Below, in pieces: positions 25,191 through 39,030 of a stretch of 64,000 bases of DNA (the first letter of the stretch is position 1; every line of letters begins with the position of its first letter). The stretch comes from Tipula vernalis. Its lineage: Eukaryota > Arthropoda > Insecta > Diptera > Tipulidae. Location: contig OY282560.1 of NCBI GenBank assembly GCA_958295665.1, positions 92,666,311-92,730,310 of the forward strand, in the 5' to 3' direction. Under the pieces are notes generated by a model. It searched no databases and was not told where the DNA came from. It saw only the letters and a list, made by a program, of their open reading frames with translations. Position numbers and translations under genes: made by a program.

Positions 25191-26747
25191 ATGGTCCGAT
25201 TACGATGGTTGATACCTCTATCAATAGGTTTCGGGACGTGTAATTGCTGTGACAATTTTCATTTTGATTGCTCGATTATTTCTAAATATTTCTTAGAAAA
25301 TTCAATTTTATTGAAAATTAACTGGGCTATAGCCCACAAGTTTTTGGGCGGCAAAAATCTAAAATGGTCCGATTACGATGCTTGAGACTTCTATCAATAG
25401 GTTTCGGGACGTGTAATTGCTGTGACAATTTTCATTTTGATTGCTCGATTATTTCTAAACATTTCTTAGAAAATTCAATTTTATTGAAAATTAACTGGGC
25501 TATAGCCCACAAGTTTTTGGGCGGCAAAAATCTAAATTGGTCCGATTACGATGGTTGATACCTCTATCAATAGGTTTCGGGACGTGTAATTGCTGTGACA
25601 ATTTTCAGTTTGATTGCTCGATTATTTCTAAACATTTCTTAGAAAATTCAATTTTATTGAAAATTAACTGGGCTATAGCCCACAAGTTTTTGGGCGGCAA
25701 AAATCTAAAATGGTCCGATTACGATGGTTGATACCTCTATCAATAGGTTTCGGGACCTGTAATTGCTGTGACAATTTTCATTTTGATTGCTCGATTGTTT
25801 CTATACATTTCTTAGAAAATTCAATTTTATTGAAAATTAACTGGGCTATAGCCCACAAGTTTTTGGGCGGCAAAAATCTAAAATGGTCCGATTACGATGC
25901 TTGAGACTTCTATCAATAGGTTTCGGGACGTGTAATTGCTGTGACAATTTTCATTTTGATTGCTCGATTATTTCTTAACATTTCTTAGAAATTTCAATTT
26001 TATTAAAAATCAACTGTGCTATAGCCCACAAGTTTTTGGGCGGTAAAAATCTAAAATGGTCCGATTACGATGCTTGATACCTCTATCAATAGGTTTCGGG
26101 ACCTGTAATTGCTGTGACAATTTTCATTTTGATTGCTCGATTGTTTCTAAACATTTCTTAGAAAATTCAATTTTATTGAAAATTAACTGGGCTATAGCCC
26201 ACAAGTTTTTGGGCGGCAAAAATCTAAAATGGTCCGATTACGATGCTTGAGACTTCTATCAATAGGTTTCGGGACGTGTAATTGCTGTGACAATTTTCAT
26301 TTTGATTGCTCGATTATTTCTAAACATTTCTTAGAAAATTCAATTTTATTGAAAATTAACTGGGCTATAGCCCACAAGTTTTTGGGCGGCAAAAATCTAA
26401 AATGGTCCGATTACGATGGTTGATACCTCTATCAATAGGTTTCGGGACGTGTAATTGCTGTGACAATTTTCATTTTGATTGCTCGATTATTTCTAAATAT
26501 TTCTTAGAAAATTCAATTTTATTGAAAATTAACTGGGCTATAGCCCACAAGTTTTTGGGCGGCAAAAATCTAAAATGGTCCGATTACGATGGTTGATACC
26601 TCTATCAATAGGTTTCGGGACCTGTAATTGCTGTGACAATTTTCATTTTGATTGCTCGATTGTTTCTATACATTTCTTAGAAAATTCAATTTTATTGAAA
26701 ATCAACTGTGCTATAGCCCACAAGTTTTTGGGCGGTAAAAATCTAAA
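25191..26747 (+). repeat. Y-A-F linkers and a D-C-E-A-Y pentamer
   Basis: Order: Y A F(72G) D C E A Y D. The pentamer occupies 25710-26574. Its E copy (26056) has a hybrid head, GATGCTTGATACCTC: C-type at 18 but W-type at 23 and 26. Confidence 0.82.
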
Positions 26748-28823
26748 ATGGTCCGATTACGATGGTTGATACCTCTATCAATAGGTTTCGGGACCTGTAA
26801 TTGCTGTGACAATTTTCATTTTGATTGCTCGATTGTTTCTAAACATTTCTTAGAAAATTCAATTTTATTGAAAATTAACTGGGCTATAGCCCACAAGTTT
26901 TTGGGCGGCAAAAATCTAAAATGGTCCGATTACGATGCTTGAGACTTCTATCAATAGGTTTCGGGACGTGTAATTGCTGTGACAATTTTCATTTTGATTG
27001 CTCGATTATTTCTAAACATTTCTTAGAAAATTCAATTTTATTGAAAATTAACTGGGCTATAGCCCACAAGTTTTTGGGCGGCAAAAATCTAAAATGGTCC
27101 GATTACGATGGTTGATACCTCTATCAATAGGTTTCGGGACGTGTAATTGCTGTGACAATTTTCATTTTGATTGCTCGATTATTTCTAAACATTTCTTAGA
27201 AAATTCAATTTTATTGAAAATCAACTGTGCTATAGCCCACAAGTTTTTGGGCGGCAAAAATCTAAAATGGTCCGATTACGATGGTTGATACCTCTATCAA
27301 TAGGTTTCGGGACCTGTAATTGCTGTGACAATTTTCATTTTGATTGCTCGATTGTTTCTAAACATTTCTTAGAAAATTCAATTTTATTGAAAATTAACTG
27401 GGCTATAGCCCACAAGTTTTTGGGCGGCAAAAATCTAAAATGGTCCGATTACGATGGTTGATACCTCTATCAATAGGTTTCGGGACCTGTAATTGCTGTG
27501 ACAATTTTCATTTTGATTGCTCGATTGTTTCTAAACATTTCTTAGAAAATTCAATTTTATTGAAAATTAACTGGGCTATAGCCCACAAGTTTTTGGGCGG
27601 CAAAAATCTAAAATGCTCCGATTACGATGGTTGATACCTCTATCAAAAGGTTTCGGGACCTGTAATTGCTGTGACAATTTTCAGTTTGATTGCTCGATTG
27701 TTTTTAAACATTTCTTAGAAAATTCAATTTTATTGAAAATTAACTGGGCTATAGCCCACAAGTTTTTGGGCGGCAAAAATCTAAAATGGTCCGATTACGA
27801 TGGTTGATACCTCTATCAATAGGTTTCGGGACCTGTAATTGCTGTGACAATTTTCATTTTGATTGCTCGATTATTTCTAAACATTTCTTAGAAAATTCAA
27901 TTTTATTGAAAATTAACTGGGCTATAGCCCACAAGTTTTTGGGCGGCAAAAATCTAAATTGGTCCGATTACGATGGTTGATACCTCTATCAATAGGTTTC
28001 GGGACGTGTAATTGCTGTGACAATTTTCATTTTGATTGCTCGATTATTTCTAAACATTTCTTAGAAATTTCAATTTTATTAAAAATCAACTGTGCTATAG
28101 CCCACAAGTTTTTGGGCGGCAAAAATCTAAAATGGTCCGATTACGATGGTTGATACCTCTATCAATAGGTTTCGGGACCTGTAATTGCTGTGACAATTTT
28201 CATTTTGATTGCTCGATTGTTTCTATACATTTCTTAGAAAATTCAATTTTATTGAAAATTAACTGGGCTATAGCCCACAAGTTTTTGGGCGGCAAAAATC
28301 TAAAATGGTCCGATTACGATGCTTGAGACTTCTATCAATAGGTTTCGGGACGTGTAATTGCTGTGACAATTTTCATTTTGATTGCTCGATTATTTCTAAA
28401 CATTTCTTAGAAAATTCAATTTTATTGAAAATTAACTGGGCTATAGCCCACAAGTTTTTGGGCGGCAAAAATCTAAAATGGTCCGATTACGATGGTTGAT
28501 ACCTCTATCAATAGGTTTCGGGACGTGTAATTGCTGTGACAATTTTCATTTTGATTGCTCGATTATTTCTAAATATTTCTTAGAAAATTCAATTTTATTG
28601 AAAATTAACTGGGCTATAGCCCACAAGTTTTTGGGCGGCAAAAATCTAAAATGGTCCGATTACGATGCTTGAGACTTCTATCAATAGGTTTCGGGACGTG
28701 TAATTGCTGTGACAATTTTCATTTTGATTGCTCGATTATTTCTAAACATTTCTTAGAAAATTCAATTTTATTGAAAATTAACTGGGCTATAGCCCACAAG
28801 TTTTTGGGCGGCAAAAATCTAAA
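26748..28823 (+). repeat. 12-monomer segment R, copy 2
   Basis: Matches 21039-23114 at +5,709 bp. Differences seen: the fourth monomer ends AAAATGG rather than AAATTGG, and the ninth is D rather than E. A further match to the first three members lies at 30727-31245. Confidence 0.82.
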
Positions 28824-31072
28824 TTGGTCCGATTACGATGGTTGATACCTCTATCAATAGGTTTCGGGACGTGTAATTGCTGTGACAATTTTCATTTTGA
28901 TTGCTCGATTATTTCTAAACATTTCTTAGAAATTTCAATTTTATTAAAAATCAACTGTGCTATAGCCCACAAGTTTTTGGGCGGCAAAAATCTAAAATGG
29001 TCCGATTACGATGGTTGATACCTCTATCAATAGGTTTCGGGACCTGTAATTGCTGTGACAATTTTCATTTTGATTGCTCGATTGTTTCTATACATTTCTT
29101 AGAAAATTCAATTTTATTGAAAATTAACTGGGCTATAGCCCACAAGTTTTTGGACGGCAAAAATCTAAATTGGTCCGATTACGATGGTTGATACCTCTAT
29201 CAATAGGTTTCGGGACGTGTAATTGCTGTGACAATTTTCATTTTGATTGCTCGATTATTTCTAAACATTTCTTAGAAAATTCAATTTTATTGAAAATTAA
29301 CTGGGCTATAGCCCACAAGTTTTTGGGCGGCAAAAATCTAAAATGGTCCGATTACGATGGTTGATACCTCTATCAATAGGTTTCGGGACCTGTAATTGCT
29401 GTGACAATTTTCATTTTGATTGCTCGATTGTTTCTATACATTTCTTAGAAAATTCAATTTTATTGAAAATTAACTGGGCTATAGCCCACAAGTTTTTGGG
29501 CGGCAAAAATCTAAAATGGTCCGATTACGATGCTTGAGACTTCTATCAATAGGTTTCGGGACGTGTAATTGCTGTGACAATTTTCATTTTGATTGCTCGA
29601 TTATTTCTTAACATTTCTTAGAAATTTCAATTTTATTAAAAATCAACTGTGCTATAGCCCACAAGTTTTTGGGCGGTAAAAATCTAAAATGGTCCGATTA
29701 CGATGGTTGATACCTCTATCAATAGGTTTCGGGACCTGTAATTGCTGTGACAATTTTCATTTTGATTGCTCGATTGTTTCTAAACATTTCTTAGAAAATT
29801 CAATTTTATTGAAAATTAACTGGGCTATAGCCCACAAGTTTTTGGGCGGCAAAAATCTAAAATGGTCCGATTACGATGCTTGAGACTTCTATCAATAGGT
29901 TTCGGGACGTGTAATTGCTGTGACAATTTTCATTTTGATTGCTCGATTATTTCTTAACATTTCTTAGAAATTTCAATTTTATTAAAAATCAACTGTGCTA
30001 TAGCCCACAAGTTTTTGGGCGGTAAAAATCTAAAATGGTCCGATTACGATGGTTGATACCTCTATCAATAGGTTTCGGGACCTGTAATTGCTGTGACAAT
30101 TTTCATTTTGATTGCTCGATTGTTTCTAAACATTTCTTAGAAAATTCAATTTTATTGAAAATTAACTGGGCTATAGCCCACAAGTTTTTGGGCGGCAAAA
30201 ATCTAAAATGGTCCGATTACGATGCTTGAGACTTCTATCAATAGGTTTCGGGACGTGTAATTGCTGTGACAATTTTCATTTTGATTGCTCGATTATTTCT
30301 AAATATTTCTTAGAAAATTCAATTTTATTGAAAATTAACTGGGCTATAGCCCACAAGTTTTTGGGCGGCAAAAATCTAAAATGGTCCGATTACGATGGTT
30401 GATACCTCTATCAATAGGTTTCGGGACCTGTAATTGCTGTGACAATTTTCATTTTGATTGCTCGATTGTTTCTATACATTTCTTAGAAAATTCAATTTTA
30501 TTGAAAATTAACTGGGCTATAGCCCACAAGTTTTTGGGCGGCAAAAATCTAAAATGGTCCGATTACGATGCTTGAGACTTCTATCAATAGGTTTCGGGAC
30601 GTGTAATTGCTGTGACAATTTTCATTTTGATTGCTCGATTATTTCTTAACATTTCTTAGAAATTTCAATTTTATTAAAAATCAACTGTGCTATAGCCCAC
30701 AAGTTTTTGGGCGGTAAAAATCTAAAATGGTCCGATTACGATGGTTGATACCTCTATCAATAGGTTTCGGGACCTGTAATTGCTGTGACAATTTTCATTT
30801 TGATTGCTCGATTGTTTCTAAACATTTCTTAGAAAATTCAATTTTATTGAAAATTAACTGGGCTATAGCCCACAAGTTTTTGGGCGGCAAAAATCTAAAA
30901 TGGTCCGATTACGATGCTTGAGACTTCTATCAATAGGTTTCGGGACGTGTAATTGCTGTGACAATTTTCATTTTGATTGCTCGATTATTTCTAAACATTT
31001 CTTAGAAAATTCAATTTTATTGAAAATTAACTGGGCTATAGCCCACAAGTTTTTGGGCGGCAAAAATCTAAA
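28824..31072 (+). repeat. D-C-E series with a doubled C-E dimer
   Basis: Order: G D F, then D C E C E and a C-head/97T copy (29343-30380), then D C E A (30381-31072). The C-E pair is doubled at 29516-30207, as at 12212-12903. The D copy at 28997 has TTGGACGGC. Confidence 0.82.
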
Positions 31073-31764
31073 ATGGTCCGATTACGATGGTTGATACCTC
31101 TATCAATAGGTTTCGGGACGTGTAATTGCTGTGACAATTTTCATTTTGATTGCTCGATTATTTCTAAACATTTCTTAGAAAATTCAATTTTATTGAAAAT
31201 CAACTGTGCTATAGCCCACAAGTTTTTGGGCGGCAAAAATCTAAAATGGTCCGATTACGATGGTTGATACCTCTATCAATAGGTTTCGGGACCTGTAATT
31301 GCTGTGACAATTTTCATTTTGATTGCTCGATTGTTTCTAAACATTTCTTAGAAAATTCAATTTTATTGAAAATTAACTGGGCTATAGCCCACAAGTTTTT
31401 GGGCGGCAAAAATCTAAAATGGTCCGATTACGATGGTTGATACCTCTATCAATAGGTTTCGGGACCTGTAATTGCTGTGACAATTTTCAGTTTGATTGCT
31501 CGATTGTTTTTAAACATTTCTTAGAAAATTCAATTTTATTGAAAATTAACTGTGCTATAGCCCACAAGTTTTTGGGCGGCAAAAATCTAAAATGGTCCGA
31601 TTACGATGGTTGATACCTCTATCAATAGGTTTCGGGACGTGTAATTGCTGTGACAATTTTCATTTTGATTGCTCGATTATTTCTAAACATTTCTTAGAAA
31701 ATTCAATTTTATTGAAAATTAACTGGGCTATAGCCCACAAGTTTTTGGGCGGCAAAAATCTAAA
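31073..31764 (+). repeat. 4-monomer higher-order unit, copy 1
   Basis: Order: F with a GAAAATCAACTGTGC tail, E, a Q-like copy that keeps ATCAATAGG, F; 692 bp. It repeats immediately. Confidence 0.9.
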
Positions 31765-32456
31765 ATGGTCCGATTACGATGGTTGATACCTCTATCAATA
31801 GGTTTCGGGACGTGTAATTGCTGTGACAATTTTCATTTTGATTGCTCGATTATTTCTAAACATTTCTTAGAAAATTCAATTTTATTGAAAATCAACTGTG
31901 CTATAGCCCACAAGTTTTTGGGCGGCAAAAATCTAAAATGGTCCGATTACGATGGTTGATACCTCTATCAATAGGTTTCGGGACCTGTAATTGCTGTGAC
32001 AATTTTCATTTTGATTGCTCGATTGTTTCTAAACATTTCTTAGAAAATTCAATTTTATTGAAAATTAACTGGGCTATAGCCCACAAGTTTTTGGGCGGCA
32101 AAAATCTAAAATGGTCCGATTACGATGGTTGATACCTCTATCAATAGGTTTCGGGACCTGTAATTGCTGTGACAATTTTCAGTTTGATTGCTCGATTGTT
32201 TTTAAACATTTCTTAGAAAATTCAATTTTATTGAAAATTAACTGTGCTATAGCCCACAAGTTTTTGGGCGGCAAAAATCTAAAATGGTCCGATTACGATG
32301 GTTGATACCTCTATCAATAGGTTTCGGGACGTGTAATTGCTGTGACAATTTTCATTTTGATTGCTCGATTATTTCTAAACATTTCTTAGAAAATTCAATT
32401 TTATTGAAAATTAACTGGGCTATAGCCCACAAGTTTTTGGGCGGCAAAAATCTAAA
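31765..32456 (+). repeat. 4-monomer higher-order unit, copy 2
   Basis: Same order as 31073-31764 at +692 bp. No difference was seen by eye, so the duplication looks recent, or is an assembly duplication. Confidence 0.88.
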
Positions 32457-34359
32457 ATGGTCCGATTACGATGGTTGATACCTCTATCAATAGGTTTCGG
32501 GACCTGTAATTGCTGTGACAATTTTCATTTTGATTGCTCGATTGTTTCTAAACATTTCTTAGAAAATTCAATTTTATTGAAAATTAACTGTGCTATAGCC
32601 CACAAGTTTTTGGGCGGCAAAAATCTAAAATGGTCCGATTACGATGGTTGATACCTCTATCAATAGGTTTCGGGACGTGTAATTGCTGTGACAATTTTCA
32701 TTTTGATTGCTCGATTATTTCTAAACATTTCTTAGAAATTTCAATTTTATTAAAAATCAACTGTGCTATAGCCCACAAGTTTTTGGGCGGCAAAAATCTA
32801 AAATGGTCCGATTACGATGCTTGAGACTTCTATCAATAGGTTTCGGGACGTGTAATTGCTGTGACAATTTTCATTTTGATTGCTCGATTATTTCTAAACA
32901 TTTCTTAGAAAATTCAATTTTATTGAAAATTAACTGGGCTATAGCCCACAAGTTTTTGGGCGGCAAAAATCTAAAATGGTCCGATTACGATGGTTGATAC
33001 CTCTATCAATAGGTTTCGGGACGTGTAATTGCTGTGACAATTTTCATTTTGATTGCTCGATTATTTCTAAATATTTCCTAGAAAATTCAATTTTATTGAA
33101 AATTAACTGGGCTATAGCCCACAAGTTTTTGGGCGGCAAAAATCTAAAATGGTCCGATTACGATGCTTGAGACTTCTATCAATAGGTTTCGGGACGTGTA
33201 ATTGCTGTGACAATTTTCATTTTGATTGCTCGATTATTTCTAAACATTTCTTAGAAAATTCAATTTTATTGAAAATTAACTGGGCTATAGCCCACAAGTT
33301 TTTGGGCGGCAAAAATCTAAATTGGTCCGATTACGATGGTTGATACCTCTATCAATAGGTTTCGGGACGTGTAATTGCTGTGACAATTTTCATTTTGATT
33401 GCTCGATTATTTCTAAACATTTCTTAGAAAATTCAATTTTATTAAAAATCAACTGTGCTATAGCCCACAAGTTTTTGGGCGGCAAAAATCTAAAATGGTC
33501 CGATTACGATGGTTGATACCTCTATCAATAGGTTTCGGGACCTGTAATTGCTGTGACAATTTTCATTTTGATTGCTCGATTGTTTCTATACATTTCTTAG
33601 AAAATTCAATTTTATTGAAAATTAACTGGGCTATAGCCCACAAGTTTTTGGGCGGCAAAAATCTAAAATGGTCCGATTACGATGCTTGAGACTTCTATCA
33701 ATAGGTTTCGGGACCTGTAATTGCTGTGACAATTTTCATTTTGATTGCTCGATTGTTTCTAAACATTTCTTAGAAAATTCAATTTTATTGAAAATTAACT
33801 GGGCTATAGCCCACAAGTTTTTGGGCGGTAAAAATCTAAAATGGTCCGATTACGATGGTTGATACCTCTATCAATAGGTTTCGGGACCTGTAATTGCTGT
33901 GACAATTTTCATTTTGATTGCTCGATTGTTTCTAAACATTTCTTAGAAATTTCAATTTTATTGAAAATCAACTGTGCTATAGCCCACAAGTTTTTGGGCG
34001 GTAAAAATCTAAAATGGTCCGATTACGATGGTTGATACCTCTATCAATAGGTTTCGGGACCTGTAATTGCTGTGACAATTTTCATTTTGATTGCTCGATT
34101 GTTTCTAAACATTTCTTAGAAAATTCAATTTTATTGAAAATTAACTGGGCTATAGCCCACAAGTTTTTGGGCGGCAAAAATCTAAAATGGTCCGATTACG
34201 ATGCTTGATACCTCTATCAAAAGGTTTCGGGACCTGTAATTGCTGTGACAATTTTCAGTTTGATTGCTCGATTGTTTCTAAACATTTCTTAGAAAATTCA
34301 ATTTTATTGAAAATTAACTGTGCTATAGCCCACAAGTTTTTGGGCGGCAAAAATCTAAA
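32457..34359 (+). repeat. Mixed block with tail and head recombinants
   Basis: Order: E with 135T, G, A Y A, an F/G tail recombinant (33322), D, a C-head E-like copy (33668), an E-like copy with EI-like tail (33841), E, and a Q-like copy with the hybrid head GATGCTTGATACCTC (34187). A-Y-A also occurs at 22596, 25018 and 28305. TTTCCTAG at about 33076 is a rare change in the TTTCTTAGAAA dyad. Confidence 0.72.
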
Positions 34360-34878
34360 ATGCTCCGATTACGATGGTTGATACCTCTATCAATAGGTTT
34401 CGGGACGTGTAATTGCTGTGACAATTTTCACTTTGATTTCTCGATTATTTCTAAACATTTCTTAGAAAATTCAATTTTATTGAAAATTAACTGGGCTATA
34501 GCCCACAAGTTTTTGGGCGGCAAAAATCTAAAATGGTCCGATTACGATGGTTGATACCTCTATCAATAGGTTTCGAGACGTGTAATTGCTGTGACAATTT
34601 TCATTTTGATTGCTCGATTGTTTTTAAACATTTCTTAGAAAATTCAATTTTATTGAAAATTAACTGTGCTATAGCCCACAAGTTTTTGGGCGGCAAAAAT
34701 CTAAAATGGTCCGATTACGATGGTTGATACCTCTATCAATAGGTTTCGGGACGTGTAATTGCTGTGACAATTTTCATTTTGATTGCTCGATTGTTTCTAT
34801 ACATTTCTTAGAAAATTCAATTTTATTGAAAATTAACTGTGCTATAGCCCACAAGTTTTTGGGCGGCAAAAATCTAAA
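34360..34878 (+). repeat. Three monomers related to 3742-4087
   Basis: The first copy has CACTTTGATTTCTCG and the second TTTCGAGACG with 92T. This same pair of rare marks occurs, in this order, at 3742 and 3915. The third is a D copy with 135T, ending in ATGCTCC. Confidence 0.78.
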
Positions 34879-35916
34879 ATGCTCCGATTACGATGGTTGA
34901 TACCTCTATCAATAGGTTTCGGGACGTGTAATTGCTGTGACAATTTTCATTTTGATTGCTCGATTATTTCTAAACATTTCTTAGAAAATTCAATTTTATT
35001 GAAAATTAACTGGGCTATAGCCCACAAGTTTTTGGGCGGCAAAAATCTAAATTTGTCCGATTACGATGGTTGATACCTCTATCAATAGGTTTCGGGACGT
35101 GTAATTGCTGTGACAATTTTCATTTTGATTGCTCGATTATTTCTAAACATTTCTTAGAAATTTCAATTTTATTAAAAATCAACTGTGCTATAGCCCACAA
35201 GTTTTTGGGCAGCAAAAATCTAAATTGGTCCGATTACGATGGTTGATACCTCTATCAAAAGGTTTCGGGACCTGTAATTGCTGTGACAATTTTCAGTTTG
35301 ATTGCTCGATTGTTTTTAAACATTTCTTAGAAAATTCAATTTTATTGAAAATTAACTGTGCTATAGCCCACAAGTTTTTGGGCGGCAAAAATCTAAAATG
35401 CTCCGATTACGATGGTTGATACCTCTATCAATAGGTTTCGGGACGTGTAATTGCTGTGACAATTTTCATTTTGATTGCTCAATTATTTCTAAACATTTCT
35501 TAGAAAATTCAATTTTATTGAAAATTAACTGGGCTATAGCCCACAAGTTTTTGGGCGGCAAAAATCTAAATTTGTCCGATTACGATGGTTGATACCTCTA
35601 TCAATAGGTTTCGGGACGTGTAATTGCTGTGACAATTTTCATTTTGATTGCTCGATTATTTCTAAACATTTCTTAGAAATTTCAATTTTATTAAAAATCA
35701 ACTGTGCTATAGCCCACAAGTTTTTGGGCAGCAAAAATCTAAATTGGTCCGATTACGATGGTTGATACCTCTATCAAAAGGTTTCGGGACCTGTAATTGC
35801 TGTGACAATTTTCTGTTTGATTGCTCGATTGTTTTTAAACATTTCTTAGAAAATTCAATTTTATTGAAAATTAACTGTGCTATAGCCCACAAGTTTTTGG
35901 GCGGCAAAAATCTAAA
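34879..35916 (+). repeat. 3-monomer unit F-G-Q, two tandem copies
   Basis: Two 519-bp copies (34879 and 35398). F begins ATGCTCC and ends AAATTTG, G carries 160A and ends AAATTGG, and Q ends before ATGCTCC. The second Q has CTGTTTG instead of CAGTTTG. A third F-G follows at 35917. Confidence 0.88.
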
Positions 35917-36608
35917 ATGCTCCGATTACGATGGTTGATACCTCTTTCAATAGGTTTCGGGACGTGTAATTGCTGTGACAATTTTCATTTTGATTGCTCG
36001 ATTATTTCTAAACATTTCTTAGAAAATTCAATTTTATTGAAAATTAACTGGGCTATAGCCCACAAGTTTTTGGGCGGCAAAAATCTAAATTTGTCCGATT
36101 ACGATGGTTGAAACCTCTATCAATAGGTTTCGGGACGTGTAATTGCTGTGACAATTTTCATTTTGATTGCTCGATTATTTCTAAACATTTCTTAGAAATT
36201 TCAATTTTATTAAAAATCAACTGTGCTATAGCCCACAAGTTTTTGGGCGGCAAAAATCTAAAATGGTCCGATTACGATGGTTGATACCTCTATCAATAGG
36301 TTTCGGGACCTGTAATTGCTGTGACAATTTTCATTTTGATTGCTCGATTGTTTCTATACATTTCTTAGAAAATTCAATTTTATTGAAAATTAACTGGGCT
36401 ATAGCCCACAAGTTTTTGGGCGGCAAAAATCTAAATTTGTCCGATTACGATGGTTGATACCTCTATCAATAGGTTTCGGGACGTGTAATTGCTGTGACAA
36501 TTTTCATTTTGATTGCTCGATTATTTCTAAACATTTCTTAGAAATTTCAATTTTATTAAAAATCAACTGTGCTATAGCCCACAAGTTTTTGGGCGGCAAA
36601 AATCTAAA
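35917..36608 (+). repeat. F-G-D-G tetramer
   Basis: F and D end in AAATTTGTCC, as in 13077-13768 and 50305-50996. The head of 36090 reads GGTTGAAACC. CCTCTTTCAATAGG (30T) in the F copy recurs at 47883, 52381 and 53073, always after ATGCTCC. Confidence 0.8.
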
Positions 36609-39030
36609 ATGGTCCGATTACGATGGTTGATACCTCTATCAATAGGTTTCGGGACGTGTAATTGCTGTGACAATTTTCATTTTGATTGCTCGATTGTTTC
36701 TAAACATTTCTTAGAAAATTCAATTTTATTGAAAATTAACTGGGCTATAGCCCACAAGTTTTTGGGCGGCAAAAATCTAAAATGGTCCGATTACGATGCT
36801 TGAGACTTCTATCAATAGGTTTCGGGACGTGTAATTGCTGTGACAATTTTCATTTTGATTGCTCGATTATTTCTAAACATTTCTTAGAAAATTCAATTTT
36901 ATTGAAAATTAACTGTGCTATAGCCCACAAGTTTTTGGGCGGCAAAAATCTAAAATGGTCCGATTACGATGGTTGATACCTCTATCAATAGGTTTCGGGA
37001 CGTGTAATTGCTGTGACAATTTTCATTTTGATTGCTCGATTATTTCTAAACATTTCTTAGAAATTTCAATTTTATTAAAAATCAACTGTGCTATAGCCCC
37101 CAAGTTTTTGGGCGGCAAAAATCTAAAATGGTCCGATTACGATGGTTGATACCTCTATCAATAGGTTTCGGGACCTGTAATTGCTGTGACAATTTTCATT
37201 TTGATTGCTCGATTGTTTCTATACATTTCTTAGAAAATTCAATTTTATTGAAAATTAACTGGGCTATAGCCCACAAGTTTTTGGGCGGCAAAAATCTAAA
37301 ATGGTCCGATTACGATGCTTGAGACTTCTATCAATAGGTTTCGGGACGTGTAATTGATGTGACAATTTTCATTTTGATTGCTCGATTATTTCTAAACATT
37401 TCTTAGAAAATTCAATTTTATTGAAAATTAACTGGGCTATAGCCCACAAGTTTTTGGGCGGCAAAAATCTAAAATGGTCCGATTACGATGGTTGATACCT
37501 CTATCAATAGGTTTCGGGACGTGTAATTGCTGTGACAATTTTCATTTTGATTGCTCGATTATTTCTAAACATTTCTTAGAAAATTCAATTTTATTGAAAA
37601 TTAACTGGGCTATAGCCCACAAGTTTTTGGGCGGCAAAAATCTAAAATGGTCCGATTACGATGGTTGATACCTCTATCAATAGGTTTCGGGACGTGTAAT
37701 TGCTGTGACAATTTTCATTTTGATTGCTCGATTATTTCTAAACATTTCTTAGAAAATTCAATTTTATTGAAAATTAACTGGGCTATAGCCCACAAGTTTT
37801 TGGGCGGCAAAAATCTAAAATGGTCCGATTACGATGGTTGATACCTCTATCAATAGGTTTCGGGACCTGTAATTGCTGTGACAATTTTCATTTTGATTGC
37901 TCGATTGTTTCTAAACATTTCTTAGAAAATTCAATTTTATTGAAAATTAACTGGGCTATAGCCCACAAGTTTTTGGGCGGCAAAAATCTAAAATGGTCCG
38001 ATTACGATGCTTGAGACTTCTATCAATAGGTTTCGGGACGTGTAATTGCTGTGACAATTTTCATTTTGATTGCTCGATTATTTCTAAACATTTCTTAGAA
38101 AATTCAATTTTATTGAAAATTAACTGTGCTATAGCCCACAAGTTTTTGGGCGGCAAAAATCTAAAATGGTCCGATTACGATGGTTGATACCTCTATCAAT
38201 AGGTTTCGGGACGTGTAATTGCTGTGACAATTTTCATTTTGATTGCTCGATTATTTCTAAACATTTCTTAGAAATTTCAATTTTATTAAAAATCAACTGT
38301 GCTATAGCCCACAAGTTTTTGGGCGGCAAAAATCTAAAATGGTCCGATTACGATGGTTGATACCTCTATCAATAGGTTTCGGGACCTGTAATTGCTGTGA
38401 CAATTTTCATTTTGATTGCTCGATTGTTTCTATACATTTCTTAGAAAATTCAATTTTATTGAAAATTAACTGGGCTATAGCCCACAAGTTTTTGGGCGGC
38501 AAAAATCTAAAATGGTCCGATTACGATGCTTGAGACTTCTATCAATAGGTTTCGGGACGTGTAATTGCTGTGACAATTTTCATTTTGATTGCTCGATTAT
38601 TTCTTAACATTTCTTAGAAAATTCAATTTTATTGAAAATTAACTGGGCTATAGCCCACAAGTTTTTGGGCGGCAAAAATCTAAAATGGTCCGATTACGAT
38701 GCTTGAGACTTCTATCAATAGGTTTCGGGACGTGTAATTGCTGTGACAATTTTCATTTTGATTGCTCGATTATTTCTAAACATTTCTTAGAAAATTCAAT
38801 TTTATTGAAAATTAACTGGGCTATAGCCCACAAGTTTTTGGGCGGCAAAAATCTAAAATGGTCCGATTACGATGGTTGATACCTCTATCAATAGGTTTCG
38901 GGACCTGTAATTGCTGTGACAATTTTCATTTTGATTGCTCGATTGTTTCTATACATTTCTTAGAAAATTCAATTTTATTGAAAATTAACTGGGCTATAGC
39001 CCACAAGTTTTTGGGCGGCAAAAATCTAAA
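36609..39030 (+). repeat. 7-monomer unit, two partly matching copies
   Basis: 36609-37819 is E A G D A F F. 37820-39030 is E A G D, then a 94T C-head copy with EN tail, A, D. The first four match at +1,211 bp, including the A copies with 135T. TAATTGATGTGAC (37301 copy) and GCCCCCAAG (36955 copy) are unique changes. Confidence 0.78.
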
